A stretch of 33,955 bases of DNA from an uncultured Prevotella sp. (GCA_905236755.1 CAJOCR010000027.1:1-33955); one strand, 5' to 3'; positions 1 through 8,522 are shown, counted from the stretch's first letter. Program-made: numbers and translations. The notes: generated by a model from the letters alone, not told the origin.

Positions 1-2
1 TT

Positions 3-47
3 ATGATGCAGGCTGTTGAAAACTTGTTTTCATAAAGACAGCAGCAT
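3..47. repeat. Imperfect nested inverted repeat downstream of the GH3 gene
   Basis: GAAAA/TTTTC around a 4-nt loop (18-31) is nested in GCTGT (12-16)/ACAGC (38-42) and ATGC (6-9)/GCAT (44-47). It lies about 100 bp past the stop of the minus-strand GH3 gene, so it could be the 3'-end hairpin of that transcript. No T-tract can be judged because the window ends here. The rest of 48-145 is AT-rich with no gene I can support. Confidence 0.3.
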
Positions 48-145
48 AAAATCATTAAAAGAGCAGAATGCTCTAATCATCTTCATTTTCCTTTTGATTA
101 TGAACTATTATACAGGGTATATTTACTTGCGAAACTTAAATCACT

Positions 146-2746
146 TTATTTTTTTACCTTTAATTCTGCTTTCTGAAGTTTTTCTTTTACAGAACTGTTG
201 CCATAGTAGAGGATAAGTGAATGGTCTATAGGGTGAACGGTGTTGGTGTTCACATCAAAGAGTTCCCTTACCTTATCGCCTAATGGCAGTTTTACTGCTG
301 CAGTCTCTCCAGGCTTAAGACTGATGCGTTGGAAGCCTTTGAGAGTAAGTTGTGGACCTTCCACATCTTTAGGATCTTTGACATAAAGCTGAACGATTTC
401 TGTTCCCTCACGCTTTCCTGTGTTGGTGACAGGAATAGATATTATATCGTCCTTACCATTGGTACCCTTAATGATTTTAGCCTTTCCAATATTGAAGGTG
501 GTGTAGCTAAGACCGTAACCGAATGGGAATAGAGGAGTGTCCTTGAAATAACGATATGTGCGGTTCTGCATAGAATAATCCTCAAAATCAGGAAGCTGAG
601 AATCATCGGTGTAAAATGTTACTGGCAGTTTTCCTGATGGGTTGACATCGCCAAAGAGAATATCGGCAACGGCAGTTCCACCCTCCTGACCAGCATACCA
701 TGCCTGAACAATAGCTTCGCAATTCTTTGTTTCTGGGGTAAGAGCTATAGCTGAACCTGAGCAGTTAACATAGATAATCTGCTTACCAGCCTTCTTAAGA
801 GCAGCAATGAAATCACGCTGTACCTTTGGAAGTTCGATACTTGTACGGTCACCGCCAGCAAAGCCTTCTATTCTTACAGGCATCTCCTCACCTTCAAGAG
901 CAGGAGAGATACCACCAACAAAAATAACCTTGTTAATACCCTTCAGTTTAGCTATTGTCTCGTTATAGTTGATAGGTTGTTCTTCACCAATATTAACTTT
1001 CATATTGGCTCCCCATGTCTTTACAAACTGATAACGAATCTCAATGTTGTATTTCTCGCCCTTGGTAACCTGAAGAGGAGTACGGGTTGGTGTGGTACGC
1101 CATGTGTGATGACGTTGCACTTGCTTACCATTCACATATACCTCAAAATGACCACAACTCTCTACATTAAGCACTACCTCACCCGATTTCTCTGGAACGA
1201 ATGTTGTTTCGTATTTTGCAGAGAAGTCCTCTACAGGTACATTAGGTGCAAAAACATGCATACCAGCTGTTGTAACAGCGAAAGGAGCGTTGTAGAATTC
1301 TGTAGATACAGGTTCACCTTCCATGTTAATATTACTCCAGAAAGTACCCTTCAACCCTTTCTTGCCTTCAAAAGAGCATTGATCGAAGAATGGCTTTACT
1401 ATTTTCAGATCGGTAAGATCACAACCCTTGATATACTCAATATTCTTGTATTTGCTTTTGATACCGCTAAGGATAGAAACAGTGTGATTAGGAGTACCGT
1501 TGTAATTACCCCACATCATTGGGTCGTTATCAGCATTAGGACCGAGAACGGCTATTTTCTCATTTGATTTCTTATTAAGAGGAAGGATATTATTGTTGTT
1601 CTGCAAAAGAACAATACTCTGACGTGCCATATCAAGAGAGATCTGTGCATTCTCCTTGCTTGACATCACAGAATAAGGAATCTTACTCCACTCCACCTTA
1701 TCGGCATCATCCATCTCACCAAGTTCAAAACGACCTTCAAGCAAACGAACAACATGTTTGTTTACCTCTTCTTCAGAGATGAGTCCTTTTTCTACTGCCT
1801 CAGGGATGCTCTTGTAAGCATAGTTATAACCACACTCCACATCAGTACCAGCAAGAGTAGCCATTGAAGCAGCATGAGCCGCATCAGGTTGTGTTTTATG
1901 AGTCTGCCAGATATCGCTGACAGCACCACAGTCGCTAACTACGAGATATTTGAATCCCCATTCATCACGTAGAATCTGCTGAAGCAGACGGTTGTTGCCA
2001 CAGCATGGTTCATTATCCCAACGCTGGTAGGCACACATCACCTCACGTACCTTGGCATCCTGCACAAGAACTTTGAAAGCAGGCATATAGGTTTCCCAGA
2101 GGTCACGAGGAGAGATATTCTCAATATTCACGTGGTGACGTGTTGACTCAGGACCACTATGAATGGCAAAATGCTTGGCACAAGCCAAGAGCTTACGATA
2201 TTTAGAACTTTCTGGCCCTTGAAGACCACGAACAACAGCAGTTCCCATCACACTTGTGAGATATGGATCTTCACCGTATGTCTCCTGACCACGTCCCCAA
2301 CGCGGATCGCGGAAGATATTCACATTAGGAGTCCATACCGAAAGACTGTGGAACTTCTGATCTTCACCACCCTTCGAGATGCGTTCGTGATACTGCGCAC
2401 GCATTTCATCGCTTGCTGCCGAGAATGCTTTAAATAGCAGGTCAGGGTTAAACGACGAAGCCATAGCCACAGGTTCTGGGAACACAGTAACATTTCCCAT
2501 ATTGGCAGCACCATGAAGAGCCTCACTCCACCAGAAGAATTTCTTGATACCCAATCGAGGAATAGCAGGTGACTCATCAAGCATAAGAAGCGCCTTCTCT
2601 TCAAGTGTGAGACGACTACATAAATCGAGTGCTCTCTGATGAGCATCAAGATTAGAATTTTGATACGGATAGAGTTGCGCATTGGCAACAGTAGAAAGTG
2701 CCAGACACATGGTCAGGGCAGAAATGGTTTTAATTATTCTTTTCAT
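146..2746 (-). CDS. xyl3A: GH3 beta-xylosidase with inserted PA14 domain, secreted (Xyl3A-like)
   Basis: Predicted exported GH3 enzyme that releases xylose from the non-reducing ends of xylooligosaccharides. The signal peptide is residues 1-23, ending ANAQ. The GH3 N-terminal barrel spans about 30-330, with KHF at 191-193 and the SDCG nucleophile motif (D272). The second GH3 domain is interrupted at about 465-600 by a PA14-like beta-sandwich (motif VESCGHFEVYVNG), and a fibronectin-III-like domain closes the protein (about 770-850). The length of 866 aa and the PA14 insertion match the Prevotella xylosidase Xyl3A, known for xylooligosaccharide activity. GH3 specificity is hard to read from sequence, so beta-glucosidase or arabinofuranosidase side activity is possible. 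The gene is transcribed divergently from the GH43 operon, from a TAACTTTG box at 2786-2793. Confidence 0.9.
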   Translation of the reverse strand: MKRIIKTISALTMCLALSTVANAQLYPYQNSNLDAHQRALDLCSRLTLEEKALLMLDESPAIPRLGIKKFFWWSEALHGAANMGNVTVFPEPVAMASSFNPDLLFKAFSAASDEMRAQYHERISKGGEDQKFHSLSVWTPNVNIFRDPRWGRGQETYGEDPYLTSVMGTAVVRGLQGPESSKYRKLLACAKHFAIHSGPESTRHHVNIENISPRDLWETYMPAFKVLVQDAKVREVMCAYQRWDNEPCCGNNRLLQQILRDEWGFKYLVVSDCGAVSDIWQTHKTQPDAAHAASMATLAGTDVECGYNYAYKSIPEAVEKGLISEEEVNKHVVRLLEGRFELGEMDDADKVEWSKIPYSVMSSKENAQISLDMARQSIVLLQNNNNILPLNKKSNEKIAVLGPNADNDPMMWGNYNGTPNHTVSILSGIKSKYKNIEYIKGCDLTDLKIVKPFFDQCSFEGKKGLKGTFWSNINMEGEPVSTEFYNAPFAVTTAGMHVFAPNVPVEDFSAKYETTFVPEKSGEVVLNVESCGHFEVYVNGKQVQRHHTWRTTPTRTPLQVTKGEKYNIEIRYQFVKTWGANMKVNIGEEQPINYNETIAKLKGINKVIFVGGISPALEGEEMPVRIEGFAGGDRTSIELPKVQRDFIAALKKAGKQIIYVNCSGSAIALTPETKNCEAIVQAWYAGQEGGTAVADILFGDVNPSGKLPVTFYTDDSQLPDFEDYSMQNRTYRYFKDTPLFPFGYGLSYTTFNIGKAKIIKGTNGKDDIISIPVTNTGKREGTEIVQLYVKDPKDVEGPQLTLKGFQRISLKPGETAAVKLPLGDKVRELFDVNTNTVHPIDHSLILYYGNSSVKEKLQKAELKVKK

Positions 2747-2785
2747 GATAAAAGTGAGTTTGTCAGTTTGCGCGTTTACGAGTTA

Positions 2786-2793
2786 CAAAGTTA
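2786..2793 (-). promoter_or_regulatory. Bacteroidetes -7 box of the GH3 gene
   Basis: The minus strand reads TAACTTTG, a match to the Bacteroidetes TAnnTTTG -7 consensus. It predicts a start near 2780 and a leader of about 34 nt to the GH3 ATG. No clear -33 TTTG lies at the usual 19-21 nt. A TTTTGGATAC segment sits about 32 nt upstream (2826-2835) instead, which would suit activator-dependent control. Confidence 0.5.
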
Positions 2794-2840
2794 ACTACAT
2801 AACGTATATATTACTATCGTGAAATGTATCCAAAACTTTA

Positions 2841-2912
2841 GATTTTGTATCATTTGACAAAATATACAAATTTGAACGAAAACGGAAAACTTTTGAAACG
2901 ATATACAAAATC
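2841..2912. promoter_or_regulatory. Putative shared operator between divergent GH3 and GH43 operon promoters
   Basis: GATTTTGTAT at 2841-2850 and its exact reverse complement ATACAAAATC at 2903-2912 form a 10-bp inverted repeat with a 52-nt spacer. The plus strand at 2841-2853 reads GATTTTGTATCAT, one base different from GATTTTGTAACAT upstream of susC (31660 to 31648 on the minus strand). Inside the spacer are TTTGAACG (2871-2878) and TTTGAAACG (2892-2900), which start 21 bp apart. The second recurs identically before susC. The arrangement looks like binding sites for a PUL regulator such as an AraC-type hybrid two-component protein. The regulator is not in this window. Confidence 0.5.
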
Positions 2913-2930
2913 GCTCTCAATAAAGAAGTA

Positions 2931-2938
2931 TATCTTTG
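2931..2938 (+). promoter_or_regulatory. Bacteroidetes -7 box of the GH43-to-GH10 operon
   Basis: TATCTTTG matches TAnnTTTG. The predicted transcript start near 2945 makes an upstream ATG at 2948 nearly leaderless and favours the ATG at 2981, which begins a proper signal peptide. There is no good -33 element. A TTTGAAACG box ends 30 nt upstream. Confidence 0.6.
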
Positions 2939-2980
2939 CATTTATAAATGTGTAATAACTACAAAACAGACAAAAAACCG

Positions 2981-5032
2981 ATGGAAAACTTAAATCGCTG
3001 GAGAAAGACAAGAGTCTTGTTTTCATTACTCTGTTTACCTCCACTACTTTCGCAGGCACAAAACCCTATCATCAGCAGTCAATTTACTGCCGACCCAACA
3101 GCTCGTGTGTTTAACGAGAAGATCTATCTTTACCCTTCTCATGACATTCAGGCACCAAAAGGACAGCGCCAGGATTGGTTCTGCATGGCCGACTATCATG
3201 TATTCTCTTCAGACAACCTTGTTGACTGGCAAGACCACGGAGTAATTATCTCACAACAGGATGTGCCATGGGGCAATCCTGAGGCTTACTCTATGTGGGC
3301 ACCAGACTGTGTGTATAAAAACGGCAAATATTATTTCTTCTTCCCTAACGCTCCAAAAGACGGACGCGGCTTTGGTATTGGCGTAGCAACAGCCAACAGT
3401 CCTGCAGGTCCTTTCACCTGTGAGCCACAACCTATCAAGGGCATCTCAGGTATCGACCCATGTGTGCTTCTTGACGATGACGGTTCTGCCTACATTTACT
3501 GGGGCGGAATGGGTATTCGCGGCGCAAAACTGAAAGACAACCTGCTTGAGGTGGACGGCGAACTGAAAGAGTTTAAGTTCCCTGAGAGAAAAGACGAAGC
3601 AGGAAACATCATAAAGATGCCAGCCATGAAACTTGCTGGCGATGAGATGAAAGGCTTACCAGAAGGATTCAAGGAAGGTCCTTTTGCTTTCAAACACAAT
3701 GGTAAATACTATCTCACCTTCCCTTGGGTGCGCAAGGAGAATGGCACCGAGACATTAGCATACGCCATGAGCGACAGTCCACTTGGTCCTTGGACATTCA
3801 AGGGTATTATCATGGCTGAGCATGCCAATGGCTGCTGGACTAACCATCATAGCATAGTGAACTACAAGGGACAGTGGTATCTGTTCTATCACAGAAACGA
3901 CTACTCTCCTAAGTTCGACAAGAACCGTTCGGTATGTATTGACAAGTTGAGTTTCAATGCCGACGGTACTATTCAGGAAGTGAAGCCTACCCTTCGTGGT
4001 GTTGGTATCAGCAAGGCTACAAGTCCTATACAAATTGACCGTTACAGCAGCATCAGCGGTAATGCAACAACAGACTACGTGATGGCATTCATGCCACAGA
4101 TGGGTTGGCAGGTGACTCTGCAGAAGGGTGCATCAGTAAGATATGCAGATGTTGACTTCTCAGGTATCAAACCTGTTGCCGTTGTCCGTGCACAAGGAAA
4201 CGGAACCATAGCTATCAGGGTAAACAACAAAGAGATAGCAACAATGGAGGTTAATGCTGTTAGAATGTCAGAGGAATATACTCCTACAGCTAAGATTGCA
4301 ACAGGCGCAAACAATATTGGTGACATAGAGGTTGTTTGCACTTCAGGTGAAGTACAAATTGACTGGGTGCGTTTCTTATCAGAGAACGAGGAGATGCCAA
4401 AGGCCCCACAGCTCTCAGACTACTTCGACAAGACAACTACAGCATCAGCAACACCTGATAAAGACGGGTTCATTCGTCGTTGGATGCTCTTAGAGCCTAT
4501 CAGCAAGAAGCACATGAAAGAATATAGTTCTAACCTTAATTTCACCTATCAGTTCATGCCACAGGAGTTGGGCAAGGAGTATTATCCTGGTCAGTTCAAG
4601 AAGTTCCCTAAAGACGGACAGAAGGTGAAGGTTGCTGCCAGCGGTCAGACTCTACAGTGGCATGCTCTCGACAGCAAGCGCTTTAACGTTAAGTTGTTCC
4701 GTTTTGCCTCTGGCATGAAGAAACAGATGTATAGCGTGCTCTTCTGGGCAACAACAATCATCGACTGTGATGAAGAGATTAAGGATGTACGTTTAGCTGC
4801 AGGTTCTAACGGTGCTTCTATGTGGTGGTTCAACGGTGAGAACGTGCTTACCTTAGAGAGCGACCGTCGCATGGTAAAAGACGATGGTACTTCAAAGCGT
4901 CTTACTCTGCACAAAGGCCGTAACATTCTGCGCGTGGCCGTTGCCAATGGTCCAGGCATGAGCGATATGTGCGCCCGCTTCATTGATGAGAAAGGCAATG
5001 CGATAACTAACTATACCATAAAAACAAAATAA
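2981..5032 (+). CDS. GH43 glycosidase with CBM6-like and extra C-terminal domain, secreted
   Basis: Predicted exported GH43 enzyme acting on arabinoxylan side chains or xylooligosaccharides. I chose the ATG at 2981 (683 aa) because it begins a signal peptide (RVLFSLLCLPPLLSQAQ) and leaves a leader of about 36 nt after the -7 box. An in-frame ATG at 2948 would add 11 residues. Expected GH43 catalytic residues in this numbering: base D38 (TADPT), modulator D159 (GIDPC), acid E232 (KEGPF). A CBM6-like beta-sandwich follows at about 353-475, ending in IDWVRFL. The last roughly 190 residues form a separate domain with motifs WWFNGEN and GRNILRVAVANG, resembling an accessory jelly-roll found in other glycosidases; I do not recognise the family. 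It is the first gene of the operon, 14 bp from the next GH43. Confidence 0.87.
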   Translation: MENLNRWRKTRVLFSLLCLPPLLSQAQNPIISSQFTADPTARVFNEKIYLYPSHDIQAPKGQRQDWFCMADYHVFSSDNLVDWQDHGVIISQQDVPWGNPEAYSMWAPDCVYKNGKYYFFFPNAPKDGRGFGIGVATANSPAGPFTCEPQPIKGISGIDPCVLLDDDGSAYIYWGGMGIRGAKLKDNLLEVDGELKEFKFPERKDEAGNIIKMPAMKLAGDEMKGLPEGFKEGPFAFKHNGKYYLTFPWVRKENGTETLAYAMSDSPLGPWTFKGIIMAEHANGCWTNHHSIVNYKGQWYLFYHRNDYSPKFDKNRSVCIDKLSFNADGTIQEVKPTLRGVGISKATSPIQIDRYSSISGNATTDYVMAFMPQMGWQVTLQKGASVRYADVDFSGIKPVAVVRAQGNGTIAIRVNNKEIATMEVNAVRMSEEYTPTAKIATGANNIGDIEVVCTSGEVQIDWVRFLSENEEMPKAPQLSDYFDKTTTASATPDKDGFIRRWMLLEPISKKHMKEYSSNLNFTYQFMPQELGKEYYPGQFKKFPKDGQKVKVAASGQTLQWHALDSKRFNVKLFRFASGMKKQMYSVLFWATTIIDCDEEIKDVRLAAGSNGASMWWFNGENVLTLESDRRMVKDDGTSKRLTLHKGRNILRVAVANGPGMSDMCARFIDEKGNAITNYTIKTK

Positions 5033-5046
5033 ACAGACTAACATTT

Positions 5047-6495
5047 ATGAAATATAATAATTTATTATTGTTATTCACACTGGCATTTTCTGCCAACGGA
5101 TTTGCACAATCAGGTGAACCATATATTCACGACCCATCGACAATTGTTGAATGTGATGGTAAATACTATACCTTCGGAACAGGTGAAGGAGGACTTATCT
5201 CAGAAGATGGCTACCACTGGTATAGTGGTGCTGTAAGACCAGGACGCGGTGCTGCTCCTGATGCCATGAAGATTGGCGACAGATACTTGGTTATCTATGG
5301 TGCCACTGGTGGTGGCCTTATGGGTGGTCACAATGGTAGAATACTCACCATGTGGAACAAGACCCTTGATCCTAACTCTCCAGATTTCAAATATACAGAG
5401 CCTATAGAAGTAGCTAACTCAGATGGATTGGAAGACTGTGATGCTATTGACCCAAGTTTGTTGCTTGACCCAAAGACTGGTCGTCTGTGGGTGACCTATG
5501 GCACATACTGGGGAAATATCCGTCAGATAGAGATTGACCCTAAGACCGGTAAGCGTGTTGAGGGAAATGTAGAAAAGGACATCGCCATTGACTGCGAGGC
5601 TACTGATATGATTTACCGTGATGGCTGGTACTACCTCTTAGGTACTCACGGTACATGCTGTGATGGTGTGAACTCAACCTATAACATCGTTGTTGGTCGT
5701 TCTAAGAGTGTTAATGGTCCTTTCATTGATAATGTAGGTCGTGACATGATTGCTGGCGGTGGCAAGATGGTTATTGCCGGTGGCGACAGAGTTGTTGGTC
5801 CTGGCCATTTCGGAAGAGAGATTATTGACGAAGGCGTTGAGGTGATGTCATGTCACTACGAGGCAGACTTTGATCAGGGCGGTAGAAGTGTGCTTGCTAT
5901 TCGTCCTCTCCTATGGCAGAATGGATGGCCAAAGGCTGGCAACCGTTTCCATGGCGGTACCTTTGAGATAGAGTCAGAGCGCAGAGGATATGCTCTTGAG
6001 TTGGCTACCGATTTTGTGAGAATACCTCAGGAGCGTCATTTCTGGGGCACCCCAGACACATCTGCTGTTAAGCCAATAGCAAGTCAGCAGCTCAAGGATG
6101 TTATCAACACATGGCCAAAGGGCGAGATAGCAGTAAGATGCAACGACTATATGTTCCGTCCTAACCAGCGCTGGACAATAACAGCAGAGCCAAATAAGGG
6201 TGGCTACTTAGGTCAGCCATACTACAAGATTATCATTGAGGGTACTAATCGTGCATTGGCTGCAACAGCAAGCAAAGAGCTTACTACCGTTGCAGAATAT
6301 ACTGGCGACGATGCTCAGCTATGGCGCATAGAACAACTTATTGACGGCACCTATCGTATCATGCCAAAGATGATTCCAGGCGAAAAGGCTATTAACACAA
6401 AGATTTGTTTATACTCAGCCGGTGATAGCACTCCTACCCTGGCTACATACGATTTCAACAGCGACAATTCAAAATGGAACCTGCGCCAGCAGTAA
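5047..6495 (+). CDS. GH43 glycosidase with C-terminal ricin-like domain, secreted
   Basis: Predicted exported five-bladed beta-propeller GH43 of the arabinanase/arabinofuranosidase type. The signal peptide runs to about residue 21 (SANGFAQ). Catalytic candidates are D29 (IHDPS), D135 (AIDPSLLLD) and E184 (CEATDMI), the usual GH43 base, modulator and acid. From about residue 355 a beta-trefoil-like segment with QRWTI, AQLWRIEQ and SKWNLRQQ suggests a ricin-type carbohydrate-binding module. In a xylan cluster its likely job is removing arabinose from arabinoxylan, or cutting arabinan associated with it; sequence alone does not separate these. The start lies 14 bp after the previous stop. Confidence 0.86.
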   Translation: MKYNNLLLLFTLAFSANGFAQSGEPYIHDPSTIVECDGKYYTFGTGEGGLISEDGYHWYSGAVRPGRGAAPDAMKIGDRYLVIYGATGGGLMGGHNGRILTMWNKTLDPNSPDFKYTEPIEVANSDGLEDCDAIDPSLLLDPKTGRLWVTYGTYWGNIRQIEIDPKTGKRVEGNVEKDIAIDCEATDMIYRDGWYYLLGTHGTCCDGVNSTYNIVVGRSKSVNGPFIDNVGRDMIAGGGKMVIAGGDRVVGPGHFGREIIDEGVEVMSCHYEADFDQGGRSVLAIRPLLWQNGWPKAGNRFHGGTFEIESERRGYALELATDFVRIPQERHFWGTPDTSAVKPIASQQLKDVINTWPKGEIAVRCNDYMFRPNQRWTITAEPNKGGYLGQPYYKIIIEGTNRALAATASKELTTVAEYTGDDAQLWRIEQLIDGTYRIMPKMIPGEKAINTKICLYSAGDSTPTLATYDFNSDNSKWNLRQQ

Positions 6496-6526
6496 AAGAG
6501 TTTTTTAAAAAGAGATAAAACAAAAG

Positions 6527-8362
6527 ATGAGAAGAACGATTTTCCTTGTAGCATTTATTGCACAATGTCTACTTTTCAGCGCTAATGCAGCTAATATTTA
6601 TTCTCCTAACGGAAAAATATCTGCATCACTGGAGGGCAAGACTCTGAAGTTAAACTACAACAACAAACATGTCATCGACATTCTGGTTGATGTAACAGGA
6701 AACAAAGACACAGATTTCAGTTTGGTAAGTAAGATAACTGCCGACTATCAGATGCTTTCCGGCAAACGACTTCACTGTAAAAATGAAGCAAATGAATACC
6801 GCTTGGAAAATCTTGTTCTTCGTCTTTATAACGATGGAGCTGCCTTTCGCTATGAATATAACCTGAAAGAGAACTCAGACATCCCTGCTGAGCACACAAC
6901 GTATATCATTCCAGAGAACACTAAACGTTGGATGCAGCAATGGACTGATGCTTACGAGGCTCTCTTTCCACTCACAACAAGCTACAAGACCGCTCCTGTA
7001 GCATCATTTAGTGCTATATCAAAATCGGCTGAGGGGTGGAACAACCGTTGGGGCTATCCATCGTTGATAGAAGCTCAGGATGGCGTATTTGCCCTTATCT
7101 CTGAGGCTAATATTGAAAAGACACAGAGTGCATCATGTCTGTATAACGACAAGGAAGTGTATCGTGTGGTTGCTGATGAGAACAACGCTAAGGTAAGTGG
7201 GGCTTGGCATACTCCTTGGCGTGTGGTTATCACTGGTCAGCTGAAAGACATTGTAGAGTCAACACTCGTAACTGATGTTGCAGATGAAAATAAACTTGAA
7301 GACACCAGTTGGATAAAGCCTGGCGTTGTGTCATGGATATACTGGGCATATAATCATGGTTCGAATGATTACAATATCATAAAGAAATATGTTGATATGG
7401 CTGCCAAGCTAAAGTTGCCTTATGTGCTCATTGATGCAGAATGGGATACTATGAAAGGTGGCAAGAGCATTGAAGATGCAGTAAAATATGCCCTTTCAAA
7501 AGACGTTAAGCCTATAATATGGTATAACTCAAGCGTTGGATGGGTTGACGGAGCGCCTACTCCAAAATATCGATTGAACAAGGCCGAGGACAGAGAGAAA
7601 GAGTTTGCATGGTGTGAGAAGATTGGTGTAGCGGGAGTAAAGATTGATTTCTTCTCTGGCGACAACCTCAAGAATATGGAATATTGTATTGACCTGCTTG
7701 AGAGTGCAGCCCGTCACCATTTATTGGTGAACTTCCATGGTGCAACCATTCCACGTGGATGGCAGCGCACGTACCCCAACCTCATGTCAACAGAGGGTGT
7801 ATATGGTGCAGAGTGGTATAATAACGTACCTACCTTTACAACCAAGGCTGCATGTCACAATGCCACACTGCCTTTTACACGTAATGTGATTGGACCTATG
7901 GACTACACCCCCTGCGCTTTCAGCGATTCGCAACATCCACATATCACTACCAATGCTCATGAGCTGGCACTCACCGTGCTATACGAGAGTGCATTGCAGC
8001 ATCTTGCCGACAAACCAGAGAGCTACTATGCACAACCACAGAGTGTGCAGGATTTCTTCGGCAGTCTGCCTACCGTATGGGACGAAACACGTTTCATCAG
8101 CGGTTATCCTGGTGAGAGCGTAGTAATTGCCAGAAGAAGCAAGAACACATGGTATGTAGCTGGCATCAACGGCTCAGACATAGCAAGAACTATTCCTCTT
8201 TCACTGAGCAAGCTGAATATCCCAGCCTCAGCAAAAATACAAGCGTTCTGTGATGGAACAGCTATAGAGAAGGAGAAATGGAATATCCAAACTCTAAAAA
8301 CATTGCCTGAAGCTGTGAACCTACAGCCGAGAGGAGGAGTGGTATTTATAATTAGGAGTTAG
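6527..8362 (+). CDS. GH97 alpha-glycosidase (retaining type), secreted
   Basis: Predicted exported GH97 enzyme with an N-terminal beta-sandwich (about 25-260), a TIM barrel (WIYWAYNHG, YVLIDAEWD) and a C-terminal sheet. The signal peptide is about 1-21. The barrel carries KIDFF with D374 and, 55 residues on, E429 (GAEW). This matches the Asp nucleophile and Glu acid/base spacing of the retaining GH97 alpha-galactosidase BtGH97b (D415/E470) rather than the Glu-base inverting SusB type. Predicted substrate: alpha-galactosyl, or the stereochemically equivalent beta-L-arabinopyranosyl, termini as found on complex grass xylans. The length of 611 aa is normal to slightly short. The last codons and TAG stop lie inside a heptamer tandem repeat. 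Confidence 0.88.
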   Translation: MRRTIFLVAFIAQCLLFSANAANIYSPNGKISASLEGKTLKLNYNNKHVIDILVDVTGNKDTDFSLVSKITADYQMLSGKRLHCKNEANEYRLENLVLRLYNDGAAFRYEYNLKENSDIPAEHTTYIIPENTKRWMQQWTDAYEALFPLTTSYKTAPVASFSAISKSAEGWNNRWGYPSLIEAQDGVFALISEANIEKTQSASCLYNDKEVYRVVADENNAKVSGAWHTPWRVVITGQLKDIVESTLVTDVADENKLEDTSWIKPGVVSWIYWAYNHGSNDYNIIKKYVDMAAKLKLPYVLIDAEWDTMKGGKSIEDAVKYALSKDVKPIIWYNSSVGWVDGAPTPKYRLNKAEDREKEFAWCEKIGVAGVKIDFFSGDNLKNMEYCIDLLESAARHHLLVNFHGATIPRGWQRTYPNLMSTEGVYGAEWYNNVPTFTTKAACHNATLPFTRNVIGPMDYTPCAFSDSQHPHITTNAHELALTVLYESALQHLADKPESYYAQPQSVQDFFGSLPTVWDETRFISGYPGESVVIARRSKNTWYVAGINGSDIARTIPLSLSKLNIPASAKIQAFCDGTAIEKEKWNIQTLKTLPEAVNLQPRGGVVFIIRS

Positions 8363-8414
8363 GAGGTAGGAGTTAGAAGTTAGGAATTAGGAGTTAGAAG
8401 TTAGGAGTTAGGAG
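8352..8414 (+). repeat. Heptanucleotide tandem repeat, nine units of TTAGGAG
   Basis: Nine consecutive 7-bp units follow the consensus TTAGGAG (TTAGGAG, TTAGGAG, GTAGGAG, TTAGAAG, TTAGGAA, TTAGGAG, TTAGAAG, TTAGGAG, TTAGGAG) with no indels. The first units encode the last residues of the GH97 protein and supply its TAG stop. Copy number could vary between strains by slippage. Confidence 0.9.
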
Positions 8415-8418
8415 TTGA

Positions 8419-8494
8419 ATGCCTACGGCATATTTAATTCATAATTAAATAACTCATAATTGCCCGCAGGGCAACTAATTCAACATTCAAAATT
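8419..8494. repeat. Intergenic repeat mosaic with two small hairpins
   Basis: ATGCC-tac-GGCAT (8419-8431) and TTGCCC-gca-GGGCAA (8460-8474) are perfect short hairpins embedded in AT-rich text. They are followed by CTAATTCAACATTCAAAATT. The last part recurs with 18 of 19 bases at 31938-31956, and the hairpin-CTAATT arrangement recurs at 23279-23299. I see no promoter box in the remaining spacer up to the next gene. Confidence 0.6.
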
Positions 8495-8522
8495 AAAATT
8501 TAATAAATCCAATATATAATTA

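Noticed and set aside
16..216. 66-codon frame at the left edge
   Set aside because: Begins with TTG, overlaps the 3' end of GH3 in antisense, with no domain or promoter.
977..1567. 196-codon open frame opposite the GH3 gene
   Set aside because: Lies wholly antisense to a well-supported GH3 coding region, has no recognisable domain and shows the composition expected of a shadow frame.
8352..8414. CRISPR-like array
   Set aside because: Seven-base direct repeats with no spacers; a simple tandem repeat.
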